Of a stretch of DNA of 64,000 nt, positions 47,832 through 57,566 are shown piece after piece. Under the pieces are notes generated by a model that was given only the letters and a program-made list of their open reading frames with translations, was not told the origin of the DNA and made no database searches. The DNA is taken from positions 124,001 to 188,000 of the forward strand of contig NZ_LT700189.1 of NCBI RefSeq assembly GCF_900155425.1. The letters are read 5' to 3'. Made by a program: the position numbers and the translations under genes. Source of the stretch: Parabacteroides massiliensis (GTDB taxonomy: Bacteria > Bacteroidota > Bacteroidia > Bacteroidales > Tannerellaceae). Within the stretch, counting starts at the first letter, position 1; the number at the start of each line of letters is the position of its first letter.

Positions 47832-48699
47832 ACGAACGGACATGAAGGACTTCGCCGCAAGGCTTGAGGAAGAGGCGGAAAAGAAGGTGGAGAAGATAGA
47901 GGCCGGAGACCTGAACATGATCAAGAAATCATTCGAAGCCTCGTTGGTGCTCGCGGACGCTTTCCTGCAACTGAAAGCCTTCATCGCGGACTATACTTTC
48001 CGTGACGAGGCAGAGGAAATCGAGTTCTTCAAGACGGTCAAACCCCGAATCTGCCACCGGCTCATCTACTACCGCAAGATATACAACATCGAGATGAACC
48101 GTCCCGTAGGCAACAAGTCGCAGCGAAGCTACCTGATAGACGAGATACGGGGCATCAACCGTTACAACGAGAAACGTTCGGACTTCGTGCGTTACTACCG
48201 CTCCGGACTGACCCACTTGGACGCACTCTATTACCTGCGGGGTAACCTTGACACGGCACTCTACTTGGAGTCGTTCCATCACGAGCGTGATCCGTCTTTC
48301 TCGACCAACTGTGACTTCATGGCGGCACGGCTTCTCGCCAACGAGCGGCTGATCCGCTACCTGACGAAAGAATTGGAGGTGTTCGAGCTGCGGCAAGCCG
48401 AAGAATCTTTGCTGAAGGTGTGCCTGACGTGGAAAGCGACGAAGACGGAACTGACCGAACTACTATTTGCATTGGACAGTCGCAAGGCATTCGGGGATGT
48501 CCCGTTGACAAGGCTGTCGGAGTATGTGCAGAGGGCATTCAACATCGAGTTGGACAAGAACCTGTCCCGGACATTCGGCGACCTGCGCATCCGCAATCGG
48601 CAGACGCCTTTCCTTGACAGCCTGAAGGCCGCACTGCTCAGGCGGATGAACCGCCCGCTGAACAACCGCCCCGGAGGGCGGAACAAAAAGACGCTTTGA
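47824..48699 (+). CDS. RteC domain-containing protein
   Basis: A 291-residue protein with an RteC-like domain: FKTVKPRICHRLIYYRKIYNIE (residues 68-90) and FVRYYRSGLTHLDALYYLRG (120-140). RteC proteins act as DNA-binding activators in Bacteroides conjugative transposons. The C-terminal TWKATKTELTELLFALDSRK is typical. Coupled to the small upstream gene. Here it may serve the fimbrial block rather than excision. Confidence 0.8.
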   Translation: MAERTDMKDFAARLEEEAEKKVEKIEAGDLNMIKKSFEASLVLADAFLQLKAFIADYTFRDEAEEIEFFKTVKPRICHRLIYYRKIYNIEMNRPVGNKSQRSYLIDEIRGINRYNEKRSDFVRYYRSGLTHLDALYYLRGNLDTALYLESFHHERDPSFSTNCDFMAARLLANERLIRYLTKELEVFELRQAEESLLKVCLTWKATKTELTELLFALDSRKAFGDVPLTRLSEYVQRAFNIELDKNLSRTFGDLRIRNRQTPFLDSLKAALLRRMNRPLNNRPGGRNKKTL

Positions 48700-48750
48700 G
48701 AAGGATAAGAATTGAATAATAACAAACAGAAACCTAAATAGAAAAGGACA

Positions 48751-49197
48751 ATGAAACAGGTATTTATCAAACCTCTGTTGCTGCTGCTCGTGATACTGGC
48801 AGGGGCATCCTGCGACAAGGACGAGAAGGAAATCGGCTACGACGCGCTGCCCCAAAAGGCGCGGCAGTTCATCGCGCAGTATTTCCCCGGTGCGGAATGC
48901 ACCCGTGCGGTGCGTGACAAGGACGATGGAACGACCGAATATGAGGCATGGCTCTCGGACGGAGCGGAACTGGAGTTCGACGAACAGGGCGAGTGGACGA
49001 GCGTGGACTGCAAGTTCTCCGCGCTGCCGGACGGCATCCTGCCGGAATCCATCGCGACGGACATCACCGCCCGTTACCCCGATGCCGTACCTTACAAGGT
49101 GGAGAAACAACCGGGCGGTTACGAGATAGACATCCCCGGCTGGGAACTGTACTACAACTATCAAGGCACGTTCATCCGCGCCGAGAGAGACCTGTAA
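48751..49197 (+). CDS. PepSY-like (DUF2874) lipoprotein
   Basis: A 148-residue lipoprotein with a signal peptide and lipobox (LAGASC). It contains two PepSY-like repeats, each with KARQFIAQYFPGAE / IATDITARYPDAVPYK. Such proteins are periplasmic or surface inhibitors or binding proteins; the ligand is unknown. Follows the RteC-like gene by about 50 bases. Confidence 0.8.
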   Translation: MKQVFIKPLLLLLVILAGASCDKDEKEIGYDALPQKARQFIAQYFPGAECTRAVRDKDDGTTEYEAWLSDGAELEFDEQGEWTSVDCKFSALPDGILPESIATDITARYPDAVPYKVEKQPGGYEIDIPGWELYYNYQGTFIRAERDL

Positions 49198-49228
49198 AAC
49201 TGCATGAAACACCAATAACTAAAGAGCT

Positions 49229-49645
49229 ATGATCATCTATGACAGCAAAATCGCCCGTCTGCTGCAAGGCCGGCTGAATCCCTACGATTACGTGACCCTG
49301 CCTCTGGTTACCCTGACTGCCCTCCCTTATGGCGAGAAAGGCATTTGGGAAGAGATGGAGATGAGCATCCACCGCCGGCAATACACGGAATGTTTTTGTG
49401 TGTCCCTGCTGCCGTCCCTGCTTTTGGGCTGGCAGGTATGCTGGGGATTTGCCGCCCTGCCGCTGTTCGCTTACTACCTCCTTTACTGGGCTGAACGCTT
49501 GGCTGTCGGCCATTCAGCGTTTGATTACGAGGCAGAAAAAGAGAGCGAGGAAGTAAGCTACTTCGTGGTGCGCAAACATTTCGCTTGGCGCAAGTGGTAT
49601 TGGAAAAAGGAGCTGCCGGCCATCGACCGAAGCTGGTTCTGCTAA
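49229..49645 (+). CDS. Small membrane protein, 138 residues
   Basis: A 138-residue protein with a hydrophobic hairpin (residues 62-90, LLPSLLLGWQVCWGFAALPLFAYYLLYW, two membrane spans). N-terminus and C-terminus are probably cytoplasmic. The tail FVVRKHFAWRKWYWKKELPA is basic and aromatic. Family unknown to me; its conserved position after a PepSY gene fits a cargo module. Confidence 0.6.
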   Translation: MIIYDSKIARLLQGRLNPYDYVTLPLVTLTALPYGEKGIWEEMEMSIHRRQYTECFCVSLLPSLLLGWQVCWGFAALPLFAYYLLYWAERLAVGHSAFDYEAEKESEEVSYFVVRKHFAWRKWYWKKELPAIDRSWFC

Positions 49646-49849
49646 AGGAACAGGACTGGCTCCTATACAGCTACTACAAGCGTGGGCTGCTGTCTGTTTA
49701 AGTTGTGTTCGGGCATCCTGGGGCCTTCTTTATGATTAAACGAGATGCAGCCCACCGCTTCCTTTTATCACATTCCTCTGGGCGGAAAAGGAAAGCGTGG
49801 AAGTAAAAAAGGAAAAAGTGCAATTTAGACATATATACGAAGAGTTACG

Positions 49850-49906
49850 ATGAAGAAAACGGAATGCGTCCTTGTGAAAGGTCGCCAGATGTCCGCCGAA
49901 GGGTAG
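49850..49906 (+). CDS. Possible leader peptide, 18 residues
   Basis: ATG to TAG coding MKKTECVLVKGRQMSAEG, with a weak upstream GAAGAG. Located before two stem-loops and the operon of 50233 and rteA-rteB. It may couple translation to operon expression, but nothing in the sequence proves it is translated. Confidence 0.3.
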   Translation: MKKTECVLVKGRQMSAEG

Positions 49907-50047
49907 CAATGCCCGTAGGACACAGTTTTTTTGAATTTTTAGGAAAGTTCAATCCCCAAAAGGGATTGGATTTATTAAGTGGGAAACCACTTTTTTACAT
50001 GGGAAAACAAGGCCCGCACTTGTGAAAGCCCGGAGCTTGTACTTTAG

Positions 50048-50099
50048 CATGGCAGCCTGCCAGCTTTACCCCGGCAGGCATGCCATGGAGATATTTTTT
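50048..50099 (+). terminator. Stem-loop with T-run in the rte leader
   Basis: Arms CATGGCAGCCTGCC/GGCAGGC-ATGCCATG (one bulge), then ATTTTTTC. Could work as an attenuator terminator ahead of the 50233 gene. Confidence 0.6.
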
Positions 50100-50232
50100 C
50101 GAAGTTAGTTCACTTCGCATCGGCGGATGCGGTACAAGTGAATGAAATTAAAATGTATGGAAGCTTCCACCTGTGACAGTCCGAAGCTTCCGTTTTTTAT
50201 ATGAACAGAATAAATTCAAAAACAAGAATAAT

Positions 50233-50934
50233 ATGGCAACATTAAAATTGAACAAATTCATACTTTTGCCGGGTAGAGCGCTGGCCGCCCTCGTGCGTTG
50301 TGGCTTCCCGGTAAGTGCGGGGATCGTGATGAAAACGTTTTCCCCCGATACGGGCCGCATATTTTACGAGAATGAAGTGAGTGACTATTTGCTGCACAAA
50401 TTCTCTGAAATCGTGAGGTGGTACGAGGACTGCCCCTGCCCGACAGGCCGCCTCACGGCAGGCTCGCCGGTATGGGTGTTCCTTTCCGGCAAGGAACCCG
50501 AAAAGGACGATGCCCTCCTAAAGTCAGTACGCAAGGAGATAGACAACCGCCCCGTACGCGTGATCACCCGTGAAGATTTCCGGAGACGTATGTGCCTTCC
50601 CGGTCAACTCATCAGCCGGCTCGACCGCGTGGATGACGACATGCTCTCCGAGTTCCTGTGTCACACCCTGCTTTCCAAGCAGGACGGCACGTATGTGGAC
50701 TCTCGCAGATGGGAAAGCGCCCAAAAGGGTGATCCCGTGCACGGCTTCATATCCGACATGCTGGCGGCGTGCCTCTCCGCCCGCCTGCCCATCGTGGACG
50801 GTGACCTGCCCGGCATCCTCACGCGGATGGCAAGACACCATATCCCGAGTGTCAGGGCGAAGCTGAGAGAACAGGACAGGATGATCCTGCAAGCCTGTCC
50901 CTCGCTGAATGAATATCAGCATGCAATGAAGTAG
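50233..50934 (+). CDS. Unknown protein upstream of rteA
   Basis: A 233-residue protein from the ATG at 50233; the open frame continues upstream, but a start there has no support. Its first residues MATLKLNKFILLPGRALAAL look like an amphipathic N-terminus. A later segment WYEDCPCPTGRLTAGSPVWVFL is distinct. It occupies the position of tetQ in CTnDOT, but is not a ribosome protection protein. Family not recognised. Confidence 0.6.
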   Translation: MATLKLNKFILLPGRALAALVRCGFPVSAGIVMKTFSPDTGRIFYENEVSDYLLHKFSEIVRWYEDCPCPTGRLTAGSPVWVFLSGKEPEKDDALLKSVRKEIDNRPVRVITREDFRRRMCLPGQLISRLDRVDDDMLSEFLCHTLLSKQDGTYVDSRRWESAQKGDPVHGFISDMLAACLSARLPIVDGDLPGILTRMARHHIPSVRAKLREQDRMILQACPSLNEYQHAMK

Positions 50935-51105
50935 AAAATGCGTAGCTTATAAATGCAGACGAAATATAAAAACAAGCTGCGAACGTTATTCTTCTTAACT
51001 TAAAATGTTGGAACGCCAATATCAAATATTTTATGCTTTTGCTGGTTATTTTATCTGTGTAATTTGTGGATATTATATAGAAGTATGTATTTATAAATAA
51101 AAATC

Positions 51106-53529
51106 ATGAACAATGGTATAATATGGTTGAAGTTAAAAATATCGTTCGGTTATGCCATCTTGGTTCTGTTGTCCGCATTCATTGTCTATCAGTTCCGTCA
51201 GGAACAAATGCAAAGACACATGCTACGTAAGAAGGAGAAAGAGCTGGTGGCGATACACCGTCTGGCTGAAAGAATCTACATCGACCTGCTGGACCTTTCC
51301 ACCCATGCCGAGATTGCCGTCACATGGGATGATGACGACCTCGGGGAATACAGCCGCAAACGCCACGGGGTCTGCGACAGCCTGCAACTTCTGAAAGAAT
51401 ATGTCCATACCCCGTTACAAAAAAGCCATATCGACTCGTTGTGCCTTCTTCTTTGGAACAAGGAACTCCTTTTATCCAAGGCGGTACATACCTTCAAGGA
51501 ACTGCAGGACATAGGTGGCATTGTACAAGAAAGCATTCCTGCCATTGTCTTGACAGCCCGGAAACAGGCTGCACGGCAAAAGGAAAATACGGCTTCTCCG
51601 GAAGCCGGTGCGGGAGATGTACCCAAAAAGAAAAGGAGTTTCCGGGATATCTTCCGTAGAAAAGAAAACAAATCCGCTTACCTGCAACAGAGGGAAGAGG
51701 CTGAACGTAAACGGCAATCCCTGTCCGTTCCCTCTTCAACCGGGACGACAACACGCATGCTCCGCTCCCTGAATGAAAGGGTCACCCGGGAACAGGCTGA
51801 AAGGCGGGCCAGGCTGCTGGCACAGATGGACAGCCTGTATGCCGGCAGTATGGAGTTGAACGGGAGGATGAACAATATGATCTCCGAATTTGAGCGGAAA
51901 AACAACGAACGTTTTACCGCACGCTACAGGGCCTTTGTCCTTGAACGGGACAATTCCTACCATATGGTGGCCGGCCTTGCCCTGTCCGTCTCCCTTCTGG
52001 CGATCATGCTGTATACCGTCATACACCGGGACCTGAACCGCCGTCTCCAATACGAGAGGGAGCTTGAACAGTCCGACAGGCGGAACAGGGAACTGCTCCG
52101 CTCACGCAAGGAGCTGATGGCCTCGGTTGCTCACGACCTGCGCGCCCCGCTGGCGGCCGTCAAAGGCTGCGCGGAACTGTTACCCTCGGAAAGCGACGTC
52201 AGCCGCAGGAGTGGCTATCTGGACAACATCCTGCACTCGGCCGATTACATGCTCGGCCTGGTAAACACGCTGATGGAATACCACCGGATGGATGAAGGCG
52301 AAGTTCGCTCCAATGACACGCTCTTTAGCCTAAAAGCCCTGTTCGAGGAAATAGCGGACAGTCATCGACTTATCGCCAGACAGAAGGACCTGGCGTTCAC
52401 CGTATCCCTCTCAGGCTTGGACGTCGTCGTCTGCTGTGACAGCTCGCATATCCGGCAGATAGCCGGCAACCTGCTGTCCAATGCCCTGAAGTTCACACCC
52501 CACGGGGAGGTGCGCCTTGAGGCGGAATACTTGTATGGGGAACTTAGCATCTCTGTCCGGGATACCGGCGTGGGAATGAGCGCTGAGGAGAAAGAACGGA
52601 TATTCGGGGCGTTTGAAAGGCTGGACAACGCGCGTAATATTCCAGGGTTCGGACTGGGGCTGGCGATCACGGCTCGGCTCGTGTCTGAAATGCGGGGCCG
52701 TGTAGAGGTAAAGAGCGCTCCCGGTGAAGGCAGCCGCTTCTCCGTTTTCCTTCCCGTACCACCGGCCGGACAGTCCGCCCCTCTGGAAGAGAAGGTGTTT
52801 CCGGCCTGTGAATTGCTCGGTGGCACCCGTGTGCTGGTCATGGATGACGACCGTATCCAGCAGGGGATCACCCGGGAGATGCTCTCCCGCAGCCGGATTC
52901 ACTGTGACTGCTGCACGGATGTCCGGGAACTGATGGACTGCCTGAAAAGTCAGGAGTACGACCTTCTGCTGACCGACATACAGATGCCCGGTGCGGACGG
53001 CTTCTCGATCCTTGAACTGCTGAGGGGATCAAACATCCCCCGGGCAAGGGAGATTCCGGCCATAGCCGTCACGGCACATTCCGACAGGGAAGAGGAATAC
53101 CTCTTCGCAGGTTTCGCCGGATGTATCCATAAGCCTTTCTCCGCGGAAGGGCTGGTGACCGCCATCATGCGGGTCATAAAAGGGAACGGGAAAGAGTGGA
53201 GGCCGGACTTCTCCCTCCTGCTTGCCGGAGAGGACAACCGGCAGGAAATGCTGGGGCTGTTTGTCAGTGAAAGCCGCAAGGACATCGAAAGGCTGTCGGC
53301 CGCCGTGAAAGAAAAGGACAGCCGGGAAATCATTTCCATCCTCCACAGGAGCCTGCCACTGTGGGAGACGGTGCGTCTGAACTATCCGGTAGCGGACCTG
53401 TGGGTGCTGGTCAAATCCGACGCGGGCCAATGGGAGGAAGAGGAATATGTGAAAATAGAAAAAATAATCGGTGCCGTCAGGGAACTGATATCCTATGCGG
53501 AACTGATGCAGAAAGAGGGAAAGGAATGA
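51106..53529 (+). CDS. rteA: Hybrid sensor histidine kinase RteA
   Basis: An 807-residue membrane-bound hybrid kinase. Membrane spans lie near residues 8-26 and 285-305, with a sensory part between. An H-box (SVAHDLRAPLAAVKG), N-box (IAGNLLSNALKFTPHG) and G-boxes (DTGVGMS, GFGLGLAIT) form the kinase. It is followed by a receiver domain (LVMDDDRIQQ ... LLLTDIQMPGADGF ... IAVTAHS ... KPF) and a C-terminal Hpt-like region. RteA with RteB controls transfer of CTnDOT-type elements. Overlaps rteB by four bases (ATGA). Confidence 0.92.
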   Translation: MNNGIIWLKLKISFGYAILVLLSAFIVYQFRQEQMQRHMLRKKEKELVAIHRLAERIYIDLLDLSTHAEIAVTWDDDDLGEYSRKRHGVCDSLQLLKEYVHTPLQKSHIDSLCLLLWNKELLLSKAVHTFKELQDIGGIVQESIPAIVLTARKQAARQKENTASPEAGAGDVPKKKRSFRDIFRRKENKSAYLQQREEAERKRQSLSVPSSTGTTTRMLRSLNERVTREQAERRARLLAQMDSLYAGSMELNGRMNNMISEFERKNNERFTARYRAFVLERDNSYHMVAGLALSVSLLAIMLYTVIHRDLNRRLQYERELEQSDRRNRELLRSRKELMASVAHDLRAPLAAVKGCAELLPSESDVSRRSGYLDNILHSADYMLGLVNTLMEYHRMDEGEVRSNDTLFSLKALFEEIADSHRLIARQKDLAFTVSLSGLDVVVCCDSSHIRQIAGNLLSNALKFTPHGEVRLEAEYLYGELSISVRDTGVGMSAEEKERIFGAFERLDNARNIPGFGLGLAITARLVSEMRGRVEVKSAPGEGSRFSVFLPVPPAGQSAPLEEKVFPACELLGGTRVLVMDDDRIQQGITREMLSRSRIHCDCCTDVRELMDCLKSQEYDLLLTDIQMPGADGFSILELLRGSNIPRAREIPAIAVTAHSDREEEYLFAGFAGCIHKPFSAEGLVTAIMRVIKGNGKEWRPDFSLLLAGEDNRQEMLGLFVSESRKDIERLSAAVKEKDSREIISILHRSLPLWETVRLNYPVADLWVLVKSDAGQWEEEEYVKIEKIIGAVRELISYAELMQKEGKE

Positions 53530-54809
53530 AAACGATACTGATTTTGGAAGATGACGTGATTTTCAGCCGCAGCATCGGCAACTGGCTGAAGAAGAAAGGG
53601 ATGGCGACCGAACATGCCGCGACGCTGTCGGCTGCCCGCAAGGCCCTTTCCGCAAGGGAGTTCGACCTTGTCCTTGCAGACCTCCGCCTGCCGGACGGGA
53701 ACAGCACCTCCCTGCTGGAATGGATGAACGAGAGGTTCTACGCCACCCCGTTCCTTATCATGACCAACTACGGGCAGGTGGAGAACGCGGTGGAAGCCAT
53801 GCAGCTGGGGGCGGTCAATTACCTGTGCAAGCCTGTCCAGCCGGACAGGCTGCTGGAAGCCATCGGGAAGATATTCAGCCGTCCCCGACATGACGGGAAC
53901 GAATTCTATCGCGGGGAGAGTGCCAAAGCGCGGGAAATGTACCAGCTAGTGGGGCTGGTGGCACGTTCCGACATTTCCGTGCTCATTCGGGGAGCCTCCG
54001 GTACGGGGAAGGAGCATATCGCCCGCGAGCTGCATGAACAAAGCCACCGTAGGGACAAGCCCTTCGTCCCGGTGGACTGCGGGACCATCACGGGTGACCT
54101 TGCCAAATCCGAATTTTTCGGACACCGCAAGGGGACGTTCACCGGTGCCTACGGTGACAGGTACGGGCTGTTTCAAGTGGCTGACGGGGGCACGCTGTTC
54201 CTTGACGAGATCGGCAACCTTTCCCCCGAGACACAGATGCTCCTGCTACGTGCCCTGCAGGAAAGACGCTACAAGCCCGTCGGCTCCACCCAGGAATACA
54301 CCTTTGACGTCCGTCTGGTGGCCGCCACGAACGAGAACCTGGAGAGGGCGATATCCGAAGGACGTTTCCGGGAGGACCTGTTCCACCGCCTGAACGAGTT
54401 CACCATCAATGTCCCCCCTCTCTCGGAATGCGGGGAGGACATCCTTCCGCTGGCGGAGTTCTTCGTGAAGCATTTTTCAGAAAAGCACCGTAAGCCCGTA
54501 CGCGGGTTCAACAGCCTGGCCGCGGCCTCATTGCAGAAATATCCCTGGCCCGGTAATATACGCGAGCTGAGAAACTGCATCCAACGTGCCGTCCTGCTCT
54601 CTGCCGACGGATGGATCTCACCGGAGGAACTGAATCTGGACCTCGCCGTCGGACGGGAGGAAACCGCCCCCATTCCGGAGGAAAAGGAAAAACAGCTGCT
54701 TCTCAGGACCCTTGAAGAGGCGGAGGGCAACCGTGCCCGTGCAGCCAGGATACTCGGCATCAGCCGGACTTCCCTGTACGAGAAACTGAGAAAATATCGG
54801 ATTATATGA
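53526..54809 (+). CDS. rteB: Sigma-54-type response regulator RteB
   Basis: A 427-residue NtrC-type activator starting at the ATG overlapping the rteA stop; the open frame upstream is shadow. A receiver domain (LILEDDVIFSRSI, DLVLADLRLPDG, CKPVQPDRL) precedes a sigma-54-interacting AAA+ domain with Walker A GASGTGKEHIARELHEQ, the GTFTGAYG loop and Walker B DGGTLFLDEIGNL. The C-terminal Fis-type HTH (RAARILGISRTSLYEKLRK) binds DNA. In CTnDOT it turns on rteC. Confidence 0.93.
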   Translation: MKTILILEDDVIFSRSIGNWLKKKGMATEHAATLSAARKALSAREFDLVLADLRLPDGNSTSLLEWMNERFYATPFLIMTNYGQVENAVEAMQLGAVNYLCKPVQPDRLLEAIGKIFSRPRHDGNEFYRGESAKAREMYQLVGLVARSDISVLIRGASGTGKEHIARELHEQSHRRDKPFVPVDCGTITGDLAKSEFFGHRKGTFTGAYGDRYGLFQVADGGTLFLDEIGNLSPETQMLLLRALQERRYKPVGSTQEYTFDVRLVAATNENLERAISEGRFREDLFHRLNEFTINVPPLSECGEDILPLAEFFVKHFSEKHRKPVRGFNSLAAASLQKYPWPGNIRELRNCIQRAVLLSADGWISPEELNLDLAVGREETAPIPEEKEKQLLLRTLEEAEGNRARAARILGISRTSLYEKLRKYRII

Positions 54810-54906
54810 GCGGGCCGTTGTACAATACGGGCCAGCTCCGTGAGTCTCCTTCCGGAACCACAGCGAAATGAGAGTGTCATACAAGCGGCCGGACATGGTT
54901 TACATA

Positions 54907-54959
54907 AAATGTACATCCGCCTTACAGTTATTGTAAAGCGGTGTACATTTCTTTTTTTG
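54907..54959 (+). terminator. Terminator after rteB
   Basis: Nine-base arms AAATGTACA/TGTACATTT (54907-54915/54942-54950), inner CCGC/GCGG pairs, followed by CTTTTTTT. The rest of the 292-base rteB-rteC gap shows no gene. Confidence 0.85.
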
Positions 54960-55101
54960 AGCCTGTTTTCAACTGATATTTTTATCATGCTGAATATCTG
55001 ACTATTAACAAGAAAATGCAATAGGCATCCACCGGATGGCATCATATTCGCCTTTAATATTCTGTCGTAAGGCATGAATTGTTAAACTAAAGTTTGAGCA
55101 T

Positions 55102-55731
55102 ATGAAAACATCAACAACACACCGCCTGCTGAACCATCTCCAAGAAGCCGTCCTGGAAGGAAAAAATGCTATGGAAAACGTATTGTCATCCGCCTACGAT
55201 GAATTTTCAGACCATCTGGCCTCCCTGGCGGAAAGCGGGCTTCCCATCCCCAAGAGGCTGCGCCGCCTACGCCACATGGAGACGGAACTGGACGCCTATA
55301 TGAATATGGCCGGAAGCAGGGTTGACAGCCGGACACATATCTATCTGATGAAGGCATCCGGCCTTGTCAGGACGGAGATAGAACTGTTGCATTTCGCGCT
55401 TCGGTATCCCGAATGCCGCGATACCGTTCCCGATACCGACAAGGGACGGACAGGCCTGTTCTCCCTTCGTTGGAAAGGTTCCTTGGTGAACCTGATGGAA
55501 CTGATCGCCTCACTGCACTACCTGGGAGTGATAACAGACGGCAACGGCAACCGCCAGTCATTCGCCTCCCTGGTGGCGGCATTCGAGGAGTTCCTGCATA
55601 TCCGAATCCCCAAGCCCTACGATTTGCGTGCGGACCTTGCCAGACGTAAGAAAACCCTCTCAGTACTGCTCCCAAAACTCCGGGAAGCCTTTGAAAAGAA
55701 CATCATAAACTGCGGGATCGGGAACGGATGA
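55102..55731 (+). CDS. rteC: Transfer regulator RteC
   Basis: A 209-residue RteC-family activator. Its helical N-terminus ends near residue 75, and the SRTHIYLMKASGLVRTEIELLHFAL segment then the C-terminal IRIPKPYDLRADLARRKKT are typical. In CTnDOT RteC binds upstream of the excision operon. It lies after the rteB terminator, so it is separately regulated. No TGA break. Confidence 0.9.
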   Translation: MKTSTTHRLLNHLQEAVLEGKNAMENVLSSAYDEFSDHLASLAESGLPIPKRLRRLRHMETELDAYMNMAGSRVDSRTHIYLMKASGLVRTEIELLHFALRYPECRDTVPDTDKGRTGLFSLRWKGSLVNLMELIASLHYLGVITDGNGNRQSFASLVAAFEEFLHIRIPKPYDLRADLARRKKTLSVLLPKLREAFEKNIINCGIGNG

Positions 55732-55748
55732 CAGGGAGGAAAATCCCC

Positions 55749-55783
55749 TGTCATGAATAGTCATCTCCTGTCACGAATAGTCA
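55749..55783. repeat. Iteron array B: four NGTCA units spaced exactly 10 bp
   Basis: TGTCA 55749, AGTCA 55759, TGTCA 55769, AGTCA 55779. It lies between rteC and the mob operon, where the transfer origin is expected. A -7-like TTACTTTG follows before mobA. Confidence 0.8.
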
Positions 55784-55848
55784 CCTTCCGAAATTAGGCC
55801 GGTATACGAATTATCATTTACTTTGCCTCCGGTAAAAACATCAATAAT

Positions 55849-56313
55849 ATGGCTAAGATCAAACAGGCGTACAAGAAAGAGAAAACGGCCGTCTCCCGGA
55901 CATGAAGAGGGGGCCGCAGTCCGAAGGAATCCTCCGAGCTTCATTCCTTTTACTACGGATTCCGTCTGAACGAGCTCCAGAACATCGAGTTCGAGCGGCT
56001 CTATGAGAATTCCGGTGCCGTAACCAAGTCGCAGTTCATCCTGTCGGCCATTTTCGACAAGCCGATGAAAGTGGTGAAAATCGACAAGGTTGCCACGGAC
56101 TATTACATCAAGCTCACCAACCTGCAGAGCGAGTACCGCCGCGTCGGGGTGAACTACAACCAGGTTGTCAAGGCGGTCCACAGCGGGGAACTGACCGAAA
56201 AGAAAGCCCTCGCCCTGCTTTACAAGCTGGAACAGCTGACCGTGGAGCTCGTATCGTTAAACAAGGAAATCATCCGTCTTACCAAAGAGTTCGAACAATG
56301 GTTGCAAAGATAA
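55849..56313 (+). CDS. mobA: Mobilization accessory protein MobA, one in-frame TGA
   Basis: A 154-residue relaxosome accessory protein if the TGA at 55903-55905 (codon 19) is translated. The basic N-terminus MAKIKQAYKKEKTAVSRT is followed by TGA, then RGGRSPKESSELHSFYYG and the ribbon-helix-helix-like FRLNELQNIEFERLYENSG. In this family a W- or P-containing RGGRxKKS motif follows; here Trp is inferred. A second start exists downstream only at a Met near 56065. It overlaps mobB by 16 bases. Confidence 0.75.
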
Positions 56314-57530
56314 CATCCGGTGCCGCCATTTACGGGGCGCTGTATTACAATCAGGAAAAAGTGGAGAAAGGGAAAGCGCGGACACTGGCATGAAACCGCG
56401 TGATGGAGACACCGGAGGGAAAGGTCGGCATCTCCGAATGCATGCGCAGCTTCGAACCTTACCTTGCCATGAACCGCCGGACGGAAAAGCCGGTGATCCA
56501 TCTCTCGCTCAATCCCCATCCCGATGACGTGCTCTCCGACGAACAGCTGGAAGCTATCGGGCGGGAATACATGGACAGGCTCGGATATGGCGACCAGCCT
56601 TACATTATCTTCCGCCATGACGACAACGCGCGTCCTCACATCCACATTGTCTCCCTGCGTATTGATGAACAGGGAAGAAAGCTGAGGGATTACAAGGAAT
56701 GGGAGCGTTCGACGGACATCTGCCGGGAGCTGGAAAGGAAATACGGCCTGCTGCAGTCACGCGGGGAGGAATACAGGATTTCCCGGCCGATGACCGCGGT
56801 GGACCACACGAAAGGCGATCTGAAACACCAGATTGCGGGTGTGGTAAAACCGGCCGTACAGAATTACCGCTTCCAGTCGTTCAAGGAGTTCAGGGCACTG
56901 CTCGGACTTTTCAACGTGACCGTGGAGGAAGTGCATAAGGTCGTGGACGGGAAACGTTGCGACGGCCTGGTCTATGCGGCGACCGACGGGAATGGAAAAC
57001 GTACCGGGGTCGGAATCAAATCCAGCGATATCGGGAAAAGCGTGGGATACCGTGCCCTCCAAAAGAGGTTCTCACAAAGCAGGGCATGGATGAAAAAGCA
57101 TCCCCTGCCGGAAAAGACAAGGGAAAACATCCGTACGGCACTCTGCCGGGATACCCGTGAAGGATTCCTGCACGAGCTGGCAGGCAAAGGCATCGTGCCC
57201 GTACTCTGGGAGAACGGGGCGGGCGTGATCTACGGCGTGACCTATATAGACCATAATACCAGGGCGGTCTTCAAGGGATCGGCGCTCGGCAAGGAGTTCT
57301 CCGCTTCGGTTATCAACCGGAAATACGGCACGCCCCCGCCCGTCCCCGACAGGCCGGCTCCCGGACAGGAACCACCCGTAAATACGGACACAAGGGAGAC
57401 GGGGCTTGCGGAAGGCCTACTGGATATCTTCTCCATGGAATCCTGTCCCTACCCGGCTGAGGACATTCCCCGGAATATTTATGGAAAGAAGAAAAAGAGG
57501 AAGGGGCGGAAAGGCCCGCGGATCAACTAA
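56298..57530 (+). CDS. mobB: Relaxase MobB, one in-frame TGA
   Basis: A 410-residue MobP-type relaxase if the TGA at 56391-56393 (codon 32) is translated. Its start MVAKITSGAAIYGALYYNQEK holds the catalytic Tyr region. After the TGA, NRVMETPEGKVGISECMRSF leads to the metal-binding motif HDDNARPHIHIVSL (near residue 117). The TGA lies between the Tyr-bearing N-terminus and the His motif, so a stop would destroy the relaxase. Trp in LAWNR is expected. Other Trp are TGG (YKEWERS, PVLWENG). Confidence 0.8.
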
Positions 57531-57566
57531 CGAAGTATTCACGTATAACAACCAATCATAACCCAT

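Larger units (their letters stand above)
49646..50232 (+). promoter_or_regulatory. Long leader upstream of the rte genes
   Basis: About 590 bases, no large gene. It includes a possible leader peptide (49850-49906), a stem-loop (50048-50087) and repeats of the motif CTTGTGAAAG(N)CCGG (49871, 50019) with a CTGTGACAGTCCG variant at 50170. The layout resembles the attenuated leader of CTnDOT's tetQ-rteA-rteB operon; here the gene next to rteA is different. Confidence 0.5.
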
